The notes under the pieces were generated by a model. The model worked only from the letters and a program-made list of their open reading frames with translations, was not told the origin of the DNA and ran no database searches. From NCBI GenBank assembly GCA_018242295.1, contig JAFECE010000003.1:1-64000 (forward strand): 64,000 nucleotides of DNA. The letters are read 5' to 3'. Positions 26,397-35,357 of this stretch are shown here, piece by piece (the first letter of the stretch is position 1; the number at the start of each line of letters is the position of its first letter). The position numbers and the translations under genes are program-made. The stretch comes from Pseudomonadota bacterium (GTDB lineage: Bacteria; Pseudomonadota; Alphaproteobacteria; Rhizobiales; Hyphomicrobiaceae).

Positions 26397-27752
26397 ATGA
26401 CAACTGCCGCCAGCATGCCCGCCCCGTCCTCGATCGCTCCGCGGATCGATGTCCGGACAGTTTCGACGGTAACCGCGACCGCTCTCGCCGTCGCCGACAT
26501 GATCGGCATCGGCGTTTTCACCAGCCTCGGCTTTCAAGTCGCGAGCATTCCCTCGGTATTTCCGGTGCTGTTGCTCTGGATCATCGGTGGTGTTGCGGCG
26601 CTCTGCGGCGCCCTCGCCTATGCGGAATTGGCCGCCGCGTTTCCACGCTCAGGCGGCGAATACAATTTTCTCTCGCGCATCTATCATCCGGCCGTCGGAT
26701 TTCTGGCGGGATGGATATCCGCGACACTCGGCTTCTCGGCACCGATCGCGCTCGCGGCAATGGCATTCGGTGTCTACTTCAAAGCGATCATTCCAGACAT
26801 CTCGCCCCTGTTTCTCGGGCTGGCCGTTGTCTGGATCGTGACGGCCGTCCATCTTAGCGGCATCAAGCACTCGAGCAAGTTCCAGAACATCTCCACGATC
26901 GTCAAAGGCGCCCTCATCCTTGCGCTCATCATCGCGGGGCTTGCCTACGGGACGCCGCAGCCGATTTCGTTCGCGCCGTCGGCAGCCGACATGGACTACG
27001 TCGCGAGCGCACCTTTCGCGGTGAGCCTCGTATTCGTGATGTACGCCTATTCCGGCTGGAACGCCGCGACCTACATCGCAGGCGAAATTCGCGAGCCCTC
27101 CGTCAGCCTGCCGCGCTCGATCGTGGCGGCGACGTTGATCGTCATTATCAGCTATGTCGCGCTCAATGCCGTGTTTCTTTACACGACACCGATCTCGGCG
27201 ATGGCCGGCCAGCTCGACGTTGCCCTCGTCGCCGGCAAGCACATTTTCGGCGAGTTCGGCGGGAGGATCGTCGGCGGCCTGATCTGTATCGGCCTCATTT
27301 CTTCGATCAGCGCCATGACCTGGATCGGGCCGCGCGTCACCATGGCGATGGGGAAAGATCACGCGATGCTCCGTGCACTGTCGCGCACGACGAGTGATGG
27401 CGTTCCGAAAACGGCAATTCTATTGCAGCTCGGTATCGTCAGCCTGCTGCTCATGACGCAGAGCTTCGAGGCTGTTCTCGACACGATCCAATTCAGCCTC
27501 ACGCTGTGCTCTTTCCTGGCAGTGCTCGGCGTCATCGTGCTGCGCTGGACGTCGCCCGACCTGCCGCGGCCCTACCGGACTTGGGGCTATCCGGTCACAC
27601 CACTGATCTTCCTCGGCGTGACCGCTTTCATGATGTACTACCTTGTTGTCGAGCGTCCTCTCCAGTCGCTGGCCGGTCTTGCCATCATGCTGACGGGATT
27701 GGCGGTTTATGCCTTTGCCCAGCAGCGTTCGCTGAGTGATGTAAGACCTTAA
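26397..27752 (+). CDS. APC-superfamily amino acid permease
   Basis: Inner-membrane amino acid transporter of 451 residues with about 12 hydrophobic segments. The first helix holds the APC signature 'ADMIGIGVFTSLG' with the helix-breaking GIG, and the second region has 'LCGALAYAELAAAFPRSGGE', typical of LAT/YfnA-like exchangers or cationic amino acid permeases. The sixth-helix zone reads 'VMYAYSGWNAATYIAGEI', a conserved substrate-site stretch. The substrate is not predictable. An alternative ATG (26415) exists; no strong ribosome-binding site is seen for either. The next gene starts 11 bases after the stop, so the two may share a transcript. Confidence 0.9.
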   Translation: MTTAASMPAPSSIAPRIDVRTVSTVTATALAVADMIGIGVFTSLGFQVASIPSVFPVLLLWIIGGVAALCGALAYAELAAAFPRSGGEYNFLSRIYHPAVGFLAGWISATLGFSAPIALAAMAFGVYFKAIIPDISPLFLGLAVVWIVTAVHLSGIKHSSKFQNISTIVKGALILALIIAGLAYGTPQPISFAPSAADMDYVASAPFAVSLVFVMYAYSGWNAATYIAGEIREPSVSLPRSIVAATLIVIISYVALNAVFLYTTPISAMAGQLDVALVAGKHIFGEFGGRIVGGLICIGLISSISAMTWIGPRVTMAMGKDHAMLRALSRTTSDGVPKTAILLQLGIVSLLLMTQSFEAVLDTIQFSLTLCSFLAVLGVIVLRWTSPDLPRPYRTWGYPVTPLIFLGVTAFMMYYLVVERPLQSLAGLAIMLTGLAVYAFAQQRSLSDVRP

Positions 27753-27763
27753 TAGGATCAAAC

Positions 27764-29038
27764 ATGGCTAGAATGCGGGTCACCGTTGCGATCGCCGTAG
27801 TGGCTGTTGCATTCTCAATTCTTGGCGCATCGGCGCGAGCCGAGCCGAGCGCCAGCATCAACGATACGGCTCGCTTCATTGCAGGGTTGCAGCCGTCGGC
27901 GGGATCGCCGCTCAACGCGTATACGAATGACGGATACTGGAAACAGTACGCGCGCGGCTTGGACGAATCCTGGGATAACCTCGAAAAGCGCCAGCTGTCG
28001 AAGATCCGGAGCATGGTCTCGCGTGATTTCAATACGCGGCAATCGGTGCTGTTCTATCTTTTCAGCGGCCCTGACTTTCTCTACGCGGACGCTTTCTTCC
28101 CGTCTGCCGATACCTACGTGATGGCGGGTCTGGAGCCTCCGGGTGCCATTCCGGATCTGCGCACGTTCTCTCGCGGCGAGATTGCAAGCTCGCTTCGCGA
28201 CCTTCGCTCGTCGCTGAGCTCGGTGCTGAGCTACAGCTTCTTCCAGACGAAGTTCATGAGGGTCGATTTCAGCCGCGCGAAGCTCAACGGCACGCTGCCG
28301 GTGCTGATGACGTTCCTGGCGCGCTCGGGCAAGACGATCTACGACATCTCGCTGTTCGATCTTCAGAACGACGGCACGCTGCATCCGGTCGAGGAGAAGA
28401 TTGCCAATCCGACCGGCAAGGGCGCGAAGATCATTTTCTCCGACCCGGAAGTCGGCAAGAAGCGCACGCTCTATTACTTCAGCACGGACCTGTCGGACAG
28501 CGGCATCAAGACGAGCGGCTTCCTGACGTTTTGCGATCAGCTCGGGCACGGCGACAGCTTCATCAAGAGCGCGTCGTATCTGATGCACTCGGATAACTTC
28601 TCGACCGTTCGCGACTTCCTGCTTTCGCACAGCGTATCGCTGCTTGAGGACGACTCCGGAATTCCGGTGCGCTTCTTCGCACAGGGCTGGCAGCTCCATC
28701 CGTATGGACGGTATGTCGGTCCGATCGGTCTTTTCGGCGGGCAATATCAGACGAAGCTCAAAGAAGTTTTTGCGAAGGAGCGCGCGAAGCCGATCGATTT
28801 CAGCCTCGGCTATCGCTGGCGGCCCATGGAGTCGAACATCCTGCTTGCCGTCAAAGATCCGTCAGCGACTGCTTTCGAGGTGGCGCCTGCGACCAGCGGA
28901 AAGAAGAGCGGCGTCGAGACGTCCGATGCCAAGCCCAGGGTCGAAGCGAAGGCGGATGTTCCTTCGCGGCCACGCTACCGTCGCCATAAGCAGCAGACGG
29001 TCAGCAATCCGTATCAGATCTTCGGCTATTCGCCCTGA
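27764..29038 (+). CDS. Secreted protein of unknown function
   Basis: Protein of 424 residues with a clear Sec signal: 'VTVAIAVVAVAFSILGASAR' ending in 'ARAEP'. ATG 27773 is an alternative start. The body is soluble and has distinctive stretches such as 'VLFYLFSGPDFLYADAFFP', 'FSRGEIASSLRDLRSSL' and 'RFFAQGWQLHPYGRYVGPI'. The C-terminal 60 residues are basic and low-complexity. I recognise no catalytic motif; periplasmic location is inferred. Similar proteins annotated as hypothetical exist in Hyphomicrobiales, to my recollection. It lies 11 bases after the APC permease gene and converges with the phosphopantetheinyl transferase gene. Confidence 0.8.
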   Translation: MARMRVTVAIAVVAVAFSILGASARAEPSASINDTARFIAGLQPSAGSPLNAYTNDGYWKQYARGLDESWDNLEKRQLSKIRSMVSRDFNTRQSVLFYLFSGPDFLYADAFFPSADTYVMAGLEPPGAIPDLRTFSRGEIASSLRDLRSSLSSVLSYSFFQTKFMRVDFSRAKLNGTLPVLMTFLARSGKTIYDISLFDLQNDGTLHPVEEKIANPTGKGAKIIFSDPEVGKKRTLYYFSTDLSDSGIKTSGFLTFCDQLGHGDSFIKSASYLMHSDNFSTVRDFLLSHSVSLLEDDSGIPVRFFAQGWQLHPYGRYVGPIGLFGGQYQTKLKEVFAKERAKPIDFSLGYRWRPMESNILLAVKDPSATAFEVAPATSGKKSGVETSDAKPRVEAKADVPSRPRYRRHKQQTVSNPYQIFGYSP

Positions 29039-29067
29039 TCCCGGGCATTATCTTCCGGCGCCTATGA

Positions 29068-29811
29068 TCATCGCGGGATAAACCCCGCGAGGTCATCCGC
29101 CGGAAACGGAAGCACTTCCAGCCTTTTCGGGAGGCGTTCGGCGGCGATTGCCGCGACGAAATCGTCGCCGACGTCGAGATTTCTGACCTCGAGTCCGTAT
29201 CCAGTATCGTGCGGTCGGCTTCTGCCTTTGCCGCCGACGACGCCCTGCTCCGTCAGCAGCCGGCCGATGCCGATGCCCAGCGCCTTGGCGGCAGCTTCGA
29301 GACGCACCCATGCCGTCATAACGTCGGCATCATGTATTGCTGACAGCTGCCGATCGGCGCCGAAGTGTTCAGCGGAGGCGATGATCCGCTGCCGTCTGTC
29401 GCCGGACATCTTGAGGCTACGTTGCTTTCTTTCGAGGTCGACACCGACCGGCGTGGTCTTCGAGACGGCAATGAGCGCGGCTCCGCCGGTGTGCGAGACG
29501 TTGAACCACGGAGTTCCCGCGGCGAGCCTTGGGCGACCGCCCGGTTCGATCTCGAAGTCGGCCCGGCGGGTGCCGGGACCGCCCGCGCGTTCGAGGACGA
29601 TGCGGGTTGCGATGCGCGCGTTACGCCAGAGCCGCCGTCCTTCGCTATCGCCGGACATGGATGCGACGCGGGCGTTATCCGATGTTGAGAGCCGGGGCGT
29701 TACCTTCTCTTCGGCATCCAGAAGCGATGCCGATCTGACGAGATCGACGAAGAAGACTTCGAAGTCGCCCAGGGTAGCGGCCGCGCCTTGTTCCTTATGA
29801 CCGGCCTGCAC
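29068..29811 (-). CDS. Sfp-type 4'-phosphopantetheinyl transferase
   Basis: Predicted enzyme transferring the phosphopantetheine arm from CoA to a carrier protein, 247 residues, the length of the Sfp/Gsp group rather than the short AcpS type. The motifs are '[17 protein letters not shown]', the Mg-binding 'VGVDLERK', and '[19 protein letters not shown]', equivalent to the family's W-x-x-K-E-A region but with Leu-Glu in place of Lys-Glu. The first 17 bases overlap the end of the MerR regulator gene, and the group follows ihfA and fabH on the same strand. It may serve the fatty-acid acyl carrier protein or an unseen polyketide/peptide synthase. Confidence 0.85.
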   Translation of the reverse strand: MQAGHKEQGAAATLGDFEVFFVDLVRSASLLDAEEKVTPRLSTSDNARVASMSGDSEGRRLWRNARIATRIVLERAGGPGTRRADFEIEPGGRPRLAAGTPWFNVSHTGGAALIAVSKTTPVGVDLERKQRSLKMSGDRRQRIIASAEHFGADRQLSAIHDADVMTAWVRLEAAAKALGIGIGRLLTEQGVVGGKGRSRPHDTGYGLEVRNLDVGDDFVAAIAAERLPKRLEVLPFPADDLAGFIPR

Positions 29812-30313
29812 GCGACTTCTTCAAATCATCGGGACCGTCGGCGGTATTGAGCGGCTGACCAAGAAGGATCGCGCGCGCGATCTCGAGCTCGCGGATTGCG
29901 GTCAAGATCTGAACCTTCGCCGGCACGGGCGTTTCCTCCCGGCTCTTGGCCGGCGGCTCGGTGGCCGTCGTCTTGGCGACGGGCTTGCGGCCGCGTTTCC
30001 GGCTTGCGGGTTCGGCGGGCATTGCTGCCTGCACCGCGGCGGCGCGGTGGGCTGCCGCCTTCACCTGCTCGACGCCGTGCTCGCGGAGAATTTTTTGGAC
30101 ACCTCGGATCGTGTAGCCTTCGGCATGAAGCAGGGCGCGGATGCCGCGCAGAAGCTCCATATCCTCCGGCCGATAATAACGGCGGCCGCCGCCCCGTTTC
30201 ATCGGGCGGATTTGCGGGAATCTTCCTTCCCAAAAGCGCAGGACATGTTTCGGGATTTGCAGCTCGTCAGCCACTTCTCCGATCGTGCGAAATGCCTCCG
30301 CCGACTTGTTCAT
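29795..30313 (-). CDS. MerR-family transcriptional regulator
   Basis: DNA-binding regulator of 172 residues. The N-terminal winged helix-turn-helix reads '[20 protein letters not shown]' then '[20 protein letters not shown]', with the family's '[10 protein letters not shown]' coupling helix by residue 75. The C-terminal half is basic and Ala/Pro-rich, without the Cys ligands of metal-sensing MerR proteins, so the effector is unknown. This gene follows ihfA in many Rhizobiales genomes, to my recollection. The 3' end overlaps the phosphopantetheinyl transferase gene by 17 bases. Confidence 0.9.
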   Translation of the reverse strand: MNKSAEAFRTIGEVADELQIPKHVLRFWEGRFPQIRPMKRGGGRRYYRPEDMELLRGIRALLHAEGYTIRGVQKILREHGVEQVKAAAHRAAAVQAAMPAEPASRKRGRKPVAKTTATEPPAKSREETPVPAKVQILTAIRELEIARAILLGQPLNTADGPDDLKKSRAGRS

Positions 30314-30385
30314 GGGATCACCGCCCTCGCGCGTGCCAGACCTTTGGCGATTGAACTCTCAGTCCGATCGCGATGCAATCGGAAC

Positions 30386-30691
30386 TCAGCGCTTCGCGTG
30401 ACCTTTGTTGATACGATCCTTCATGATGTTCGACGGGCGAAACACCAGAACGCGCCGCGGCGTGATGGGAACTTCCTCGCCGGTCTTTGGATTGCGTCCG
30501 ACCCTTTCGCCTTTCTGGCGAATACCGAACGAGCCAAAGGACGAGAGCTTGACCGCGTCGCCCTCTGCTAGGCTCCCGGAAATCTCATCCAGCACGCGCT
30601 CGACGAGATCCTGGCTCTCGTTGCGCGGCAACCCGACTTTCTCAACGACGGCTTCCGCAAGATCAGCTCGCGTCAACGTCTTGCCCACCAT
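30386..30691 (-). CDS. ihfA: Integration host factor alpha subunit
   Basis: Nucleoid-associated DNA-bending protein, 101 residues. The ATG at 30691 is chosen because it gives the normal N-terminus '[15 protein letters not shown]' and has GGGAG 6 bases upstream; the open frame extends upstream but encodes an atypical leader. The family arm region '[19 protein letters not shown]' with the intercalating Pro (NPKTG) is complete. It pairs with a beta subunit (IhfB) encoded elsewhere. It lies between fabH and the MerR gene on the same strand. Confidence 0.95.
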   Translation of the reverse strand: MVGKTLTRADLAEAVVEKVGLPRNESQDLVERVLDEISGSLAEGDAVKLSSFGSFGIRQKGERVGRNPKTGEEVPITPRRVLVFRPSNIMKDRINKGHAKR

Positions 30692-30817
30692 CTCGTTCTC
30701 CCAGCCGAACAATCTGTTTCCACCCGCGATGGTAGCGGCGGTTGGTCGCGGGGTCAACGGGAGGAGCAATCAAGCGACTGAAAAGGCACGACTTTCTACG
30801 CTGCAGCGCACCAATTT

Positions 30818-31795
30818 CTACCAGCGGGCGAGGACGGCGCCCCAGGTGAAGCCGCCACCCATGGCCTCCATCAGGATCAGGCTGCCTTCCTTGACCCGAT
30901 GGGCCTCGAATGCGTCATTGAGAGCCAACGGGATCGATGCCGCCGAGGTATTGCCGTGGCGGTCGAGCGTCATCACGATCTTCTCGGGCGCGACGCCCAG
31001 TTTTTTGGCGATCCCATCAAGGATGCGCTTGTTGGCCTGATGGGGAATGAACAGGTCGATCTCGTCCGGAGCATATCCCGTTTCGACCAGCGTCTCTTCG
31101 ATGACGCCGGAAATCTTCTGAACGGCATGCCGGAAGACCTCGCGGCCATTCATGCGGAGGTGACCGACGGTCTTCGTCGATCCGGGGCCGCCGTCGACGT
31201 AGAGGAGATCCTCGAAGCGACCGTCCGAGCGAATTTTCGTGGCGAGGATTCCCCGGTCGTCGCGCGCCCCGTGCTGCGTCTGCGCTTCGAGCACCACGGC
31301 GCCGGCGCCATCGCCGAACAGAACGCAGGTCGAGCGGTCCGACCAATCGAGAATGCGCGAGAAGGTTTCGGCGCCGATAACGAGGGCGCGCTTCGACTGG
31401 CCGAGCTTCAGGAAGTTGTCGGCGACGGTCATCGCGTAGACGAAACCCGAGCAGACGGCCTGGACATCGAAGGCGGCGCCCTTGGTCACGCCAAGCATCG
31501 ACTGGATCCTCACCGCGGTCGCCGGGAAGGTTCGATCAGGGGTCGCGGTCGCGCAGACGATAAGATCGATATCGATCGGATCTATGCCTGCGCGGACCAG
31601 GGCTTGCTTTGCGGCAGCGGCGCCGAGATCTGACGTCAGCTCGTTCTCATCGGCGATGTGGCGGCTGACGATGCCGGATCGCTCCCGGATCCAGGCGTCA
31701 CTCGTATCGACGATTTTCGCGAGGTCGTTGTTGGTCACGGCGCGTTTGGGAAGATGCGCGCCGACGCCGCGGATGACGGAGCGGAGGACTGCCAA
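30818..31795 (-). CDS. fabH: Beta-ketoacyl-[acyl carrier protein] synthase III
   Basis: Initiates fatty-acid synthesis by condensing acetyl-CoA with malonyl-ACP. It has 325 residues. The catalytic triad is visible: Cys115 in '[13 protein letters not shown]', His in '[13 protein letters not shown]' and Asn in '[11 protein letters not shown]'. The start is TTG at 31795, 2 bases after the plsX stop, with GGAAAGG at the end of plsX acting as ribosome-binding site. It forms the conserved plsX-fabH-ihfA-merR run. Confidence 0.95.
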   Translation of the reverse strand: MAVLRSVIRGVGAHLPKRAVTNNDLAKIVDTSDAWIRERSGIVSRHIADENELTSDLGAAAAKQALVRAGIDPIDIDLIVCATATPDRTFPATAVRIQSMLGVTKGAAFDVQAVCSGFVYAMTVADNFLKLGQSKRALVIGAETFSRILDWSDRSTCVLFGDGAGAVVLEAQTQHGARDDRGILATKIRSDGRFEDLLYVDGGPGSTKTVGHLRMNGREVFRHAVQKISGVIEETLVETGYAPDEIDLFIPHQANKRILDGIAKKLGVAPEKIVMTLDRHGNTSAASIPLALNDAFEAHRVKEGSLILMEAMGGGFTWGAVLARW

Positions 31796-31797
31796 TT

Positions 31798-32883
31798 TTA
31801 TGCCTTTCCGAGCGGACCACCGGCCACGCCCTGCGACTGCGAACTGCCGCCGGCTGCCGAAAGCCTATGATGAAAACTATCGATATCCGCCGTCAGACGC
31901 GCGATCAGTCCGGAATCGGCCATCTCATATGCAAGATCGACGGCGCTCGCAAAGCCGAAGGCGTCAGTGCCGCCGTGGCTCTTCACGGCAATGCCGTTGA
32001 GGCCGAGAAATGTACCACCGTTGACGCGGCGCGGATCCATCTTGTCTTTCAACACGCGAAATCCGCCCTGCGCGAGAAAGGCGCCGATCTTGCTCAGCAT
32101 GGAACTCGTCATTGCGGCGCGGAGGTAGGCGCTGATCTGCTTGGCCGTGCCCTCGGCGGTTTTCAATGCGATGTTGCCGGCGAAGCCTTCGACAACAAGA
32201 ACATCGACCGCGCCGCGGCCGATCTGATCGCCTTCGACGAAACCCTTGTATTCGAGCGGCAGGGCATCGACCGACTTCAGCAGCGCGTGCGCCGCCCTGA
32301 CGTCCTCGTTGCCCTTCATTTCCTCGGTGCCGACGTTCAGCAGACCGACGGATGGTTTTTCGATGTGGAACACGGCGCGCGCCATTGCGGCGCCCATCAA
32401 CGAATAATCGGCGAGCTGGCCCGAGGTCGCGCCGATGTTGGCGCCGACGTCGAGGACAATGCATTCCGATTTGATGGTCGGCCAGATGGCTGCGATGGCT
32501 GGGCGTTCGATGCCGGCGATGGGCCTGAGTACAAGTTTCGCGATGGCCATCAGGGCGCCAGTGTTTCCGGCCGAAACCGCTGCGTCCGCCTCGCCTAATT
32601 TCACGGCTTCGAGCGGCAGCCACATGCTGGAGCCCTTGCCACGCCGCAGGGCCTGGCTCGGCTTCTCGTCCATGGCGATGACGTGATCGGTGTGGACGAC
32701 ACGCGCCTTCGCCCGAAGCGCCGTGTGCTGTGCAAGAGCAGCTTCGATACGCGCTTGGTTGCCGTATAAAATGAAACTCAACGCAGGCTGGCGCTCGAGC
32801 GACAATGCCGCCCCGGGGACCACAACCTCCGGACCGTGATCGCCACCCATTGCGTCGAGTGCAATAGTCTTTGGGCTCGCCAT
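31798..32883 (-). CDS. plsX: Phosphate acyltransferase
   Basis: Produces acyl-phosphate from acyl-ACP for phospholipid synthesis, 361 residues. The N-terminal family signature is '[19 protein letters not shown]', followed by '[20 protein letters not shown]' and '[11 protein letters not shown]'-like '[17 protein letters not shown]'. The C-terminus is a Gly/Ser-rich tail. Peripheral membrane association is known for the family. It is first in the plsX-fabH-ihfA group. The gap of 225 bases to the DUF177 gene holds no rpmF, which often sits there in other bacteria. Confidence 0.95.
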   Translation of the reverse strand: MASPKTIALDAMGGDHGPEVVVPGAALSLERQPALSFILYGNQARIEAALAQHTALRAKARVVHTDHVIAMDEKPSQALRRGKGSSMWLPLEAVKLGEADAAVSAGNTGALMAIAKLVLRPIAGIERPAIAAIWPTIKSECIVLDVGANIGATSGQLADYSLMGAAMARAVFHIEKPSVGLLNVGTEEMKGNEDVRAAHALLKSVDALPLEYKGFVEGDQIGRGAVDVLVVEGFAGNIALKTAEGTAKQISAYLRAAMTSSMLSKIGAFLAQGGFRVLKDKMDPRRVNGGTFLGLNGIAVKSHGGTDAFGFASAVDLAYEMADSGLIARLTADIDSFHHRLSAAGGSSQSQGVAGGPLGKA

Positions 32884-33108
32884 TTCTTGTCGATTGCCGT
32901 TGAAGTCGTATTGGCACAGAGGATTAGTGCCAGACCCGGCGTGGGTCTATCTGTCCCCGAAATTCGGCGAGACCATATCCTTTTAGGGCCCGCCCACAAG
33001 GCGAAAACGCGCCTCGTGACAGAAGCACTCACATCTTCCGGTTTTCGCTTGACTTTTTCCCCACATAGGGGCGCCACGCCGTGTGTCAGATTGTGCCGGC
33101 CGCCGGGA

Positions 33109-33627
33109 TTAGCGGTCGGGCTTGAGCTTGGATAAAGCCGCAAAGGGGCTCGATTTTTCGGGGCCCCCCGCCTTGGGGTCCTGCCAATCGAACTCGGCGT
33201 CGGGGCGGCGCGGATAGGGATCGAGGGACGCGGACAATGTCTCGTAGACGATGCGCCCAACCGGGATGACGCCATGCTCGAGCAGCTCGACGTCGGCGAT
33301 ACCGAGAATGGTTGCTTCCTCCCCGTCATCCGGAGCGTCAATCTTGGGGAAGAATTCGACTTCATAGTCGGCGTTTACGTTGCCAGCGACGGGCTCCAGC
33401 GACACGACGCACGCCTGCTCGACGACGGCTGCGAGTGTTCCGCGCAGCCGGTATCCATCTCCGGCAATCGCGTTGATCCGATAATTTGTGGAAAGGCTAT
33501 CGACCTTCAGAATATCGAGGGCTTGCGCAAGGGCCTGGCATTCGGCGGGCGCCGCTTTGCGGTCGCGCTGCAATCCGCCCGCTGGAATTTCGGCCGATTT
33601 TTCGATCCAATTCAGTTGGTCAGTCAC
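33109..33627 (-). CDS. DUF177 (YceD-like) protein
   Basis: Soluble protein of 172 residues of the DUF177 family, which commonly precedes rpmF/plsX and is linked to 23S rRNA or ribosome-related expression in plants and bacteria. The family core is the 'VEQACVVSLEPVAGNVNADY' stretch (the C-x-x-x-L-E-P motif) and an acidic central segment ('DAPDDGEEATILGIADVELL'), ending 'YPRRPDAEFDWQD'. The ATG overlaps the stop of the CBP3-like gene (ATGA), so translation is coupled. Confidence 0.88.
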   Translation of the reverse strand: MTDQLNWIEKSAEIPAGGLQRDRKAAPAECQALAQALDILKVDSLSTNYRINAIAGDGYRLRGTLAAVVEQACVVSLEPVAGNVNADYEVEFFPKIDAPDDGEEATILGIADVELLEHGVIPVGRIVYETLSASLDPYPRRPDAEFDWQDPKAGGPEKSSPFAALSKLKPDR

Positions 33628-34208
33628 GTCGTTGAAACCTTACGTTTTGCTGTGGCGGACGCGAGCAGCCGGCTCGCAAGGCCATCGTTTACGAATACAT
33701 CGAATGCATGGTCCGACAGAGCCGTTGATGCGGCCTGCATATAGACCGCAAGGGCGGCCGCGTCGTCTTCCCGCTCGGCCGAGCCGCCGTAAACATGGCC
33801 GTGAAGGGCTTTGGTCAGCTCAGGCCATCCGCGGTCGGGCGAACCTGCCTCGGCCAGGGCGCGGCGGTAGCTCGCGGCGCGCTCGTAAAAGGCTGCTGCT
33901 GCTCGCTTAACCTTCTTCGGCACGGTTAGATCCCCTACCCCCATCTCGCGCATGCAATCGTCCATATCGATGACGAATGCCTCGATCGTCCGGCGTACCA
34001 GCCCTTCTGCGGCGGTTCCTTTACCGCGCAGGACTTCGAGCGCCAGGAAAAGGTGAAGGGCGACCAGCTCGAATCGGCCCTCGGGTGTGTCCGGGACGTC
34101 GAGGCTTTCGTAAAAAGCCGGTTGCCGCGCTGCGGTCACGACACTGCCATAAAGCTCTTCTGCTTTGCGGCTGGTATCGGCTCGCTGCGTCAGCCATCGC
34201 AACATCAT
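33624..34208 (-). CDS. Ubiquinol-cytochrome c chaperone (CBP3-like)
   Basis: Protein of 194 residues matching the Ubiq_cyt_C_chap family, homologous to mitochondrial Cbp3/UQCC1, which helps cytochrome b synthesis and bc1 complex assembly. Recognisable stretches are 'AEELYGSVVTAARQPAFYES', 'GRFELVALHLFLALEVLRG', 'VIDMDDCMREMGVGDLTVPK' and 'YERAASYRRAL'. No signal peptide. The ATG is preceded by GAGGAA. The DUF177 gene overlaps the 3' end. It is divergent from bamE. Confidence 0.9.
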   Translation of the reverse strand: MMLRWLTQRADTSRKAEELYGSVVTAARQPAFYESLDVPDTPEGRFELVALHLFLALEVLRGKGTAAEGLVRRTIEAFVIDMDDCMREMGVGDLTVPKKVKRAAAAFYERAASYRRALAEAGSPDRGWPELTKALHGHVYGGSAEREDDAAALAVYMQAASTALSDHAFDVFVNDGLASRLLASATAKRKVSTT

Positions 34209-34343
34209 CGGTTTCCTCGGTTAGCGGCATGGGCAGAGCAAATGTCTGGGGATCATGCCGGGCGGCCATGGGGGCGTACAGTTGCCGGCTTCTGACGTCC
34301 AATCTAAACACACATCGGCGATAGGGCGAAGAGATTCGCGCCA

Positions 34344-34847
34344 ATGAAAGTTCAAATGAGACAGTACGGCCAAAGAAGTCGGCATCTAACTGCGATATTC
34401 CGCTCCGGGTTGTTTGCGTCGGCTGTCGTTGCGTCAACCATTATGCTTGGGGCATGCGGCGGGGCGACGATCACCAAGCACGGCCAGCAGTTCCGGGCGA
34501 CCGATCTTCAGGCCGTACAGCCCGGAATGAGCCAGGATCAAGTGCGCACGGCTCTCGGCACTCCGGCAACCACGGCCGTGGTTGGTGATGGCCGCGCCTT
34601 TTATTACATCTCCAGCACCGACAGCCAGAAATCGTTCTTCCTTCCGACCGAGACCGATCGGCAAGTGGTGGCGGTCTATTTCAATCAGGGTGGCACTGTC
34701 GACAATATCGCGAACTACGGCCTCAAGGACGGAAAGATTTTCGATTTCGTCAGCCGGAAAACGCCTGCCCCTGGCGGCAAGGATGAGGGCATCCTGAAGG
34801 CGCTCTTCCGCAATCTCGGCAAGCAACAACTCTTCGGCAGCGGCTGA
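34344..34847 (+). CDS. bamE: BamE/SmpA-type outer-membrane assembly lipoprotein
   Basis: Accessory lipoprotein of the beta-barrel assembly machine, 167 residues. A basic N-terminal leader and hydrophobic stretch end in the lipobox 'IMLGACGG' at about 35-42. The SmpA/OmlA core shows 'LQAVQPGMSQDQVRTALGTP' and 'FYYISS', then 'VVAVYFNQGGTVDNIANY'. Length and topology fit alphaproteobacterial BamE. ATG 34356 is an alternative start. It is divergent from the CBP3-like gene. Confidence 0.92.
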   Translation: MKVQMRQYGQRSRHLTAIFRSGLFASAVVASTIMLGACGGATITKHGQQFRATDLQAVQPGMSQDQVRTALGTPATTAVVGDGRAFYYISSTDSQKSFFLPTETDRQVVAVYFNQGGTVDNIANYGLKDGKIFDFVSRKTPAPGGKDEGILKALFRNLGKQQLFGSG

Positions 34848-35004
34848 GCAGCTGTTTCCCTTAGCCTCGGCCGCCGTTCGGGACGCATACCACCATCACC
34901 GCGGCGGCGCGCTTGAAACGCCGCCGGGAAAGACGCAGATTCAACGGCAGTGCCGGCGCCTCGTTCCGTGGCTGGCCTTCAACGAAATCGCGCCGGGGTA
35001 TCGC

Positions 35005-35259
35005 ATGGCCGAAAACATCGAAGTTGGGTTCATGGTTTTTCTGGCGGACGGCAAGGACGGCATCGGTGCCGTCCGCGAAGTCACGCCAACCTCAGTCGTC
35101 ATTTACGTGGAGAACGCCGGTGAGTTCGTCTTGCCGCGATCGGCGGTCAAGGATGTGCACTCGGAAAAGGTGCTGCTGAGACCCGAGCTTCTCGACAAGC
35201 GCCTGCTCAAGGCAATCGGGCACGAGCACGACAGCGAGGATCCGAACCTGGTGGGGTAA
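35005..35259 (+). CDS. Small conserved protein, PRC-barrel/DUF2171-like
   Basis: Soluble protein of 84 residues: 'NIEVGFMVFLADGKDGIGAV' and 'REVTPTSVVIYVENAGEFVL' form short beta-rich units as in PRC-barrel or DUF2171 proteins, and 'SAVKDVHSEKVLLRPELL' follows. The fold family is a tentative reading. A perfect hairpin terminator follows the stop by about 47 bases and separates it from the convergent hppA. Confidence 0.65.
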   Translation: MAENIEVGFMVFLADGKDGIGAVREVTPTSVVIYVENAGEFVLPRSAVKDVHSEKVLLRPELLDKRLLKAIGHEHDSEDPNLVG

Positions 35260-35305
35260 TCCCGCCGTCGCCGTCCTTCGGCCGATGAGATCAGTCGCAA
35301 CAGAA

Positions 35306-35333
35306 AAGGCCCCGGAGATCGCTCCGGGGCCTT
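35306..35333. terminator. Bidirectional hairpin terminator
   Basis: Perfect 12-bp stem, AAGGCCCCGGAG / CTCCGGGGCCTT, around the 4-base loop ATCG, flanked by AAAA on the left and a T-poor right side. It lies between the convergent small-protein gene and hppA. Confidence 0.85.
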
Positions 35334-35357
35334 CGACGTTTTGGGCTCAGTTGCCGA

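Noticed and set aside
32884-33108. rpmF (ribosomal protein L32) expected between DUF177 and plsX
   Set aside because: Translation of the 225-base gap shows no L32 sequence; the gene is not here.
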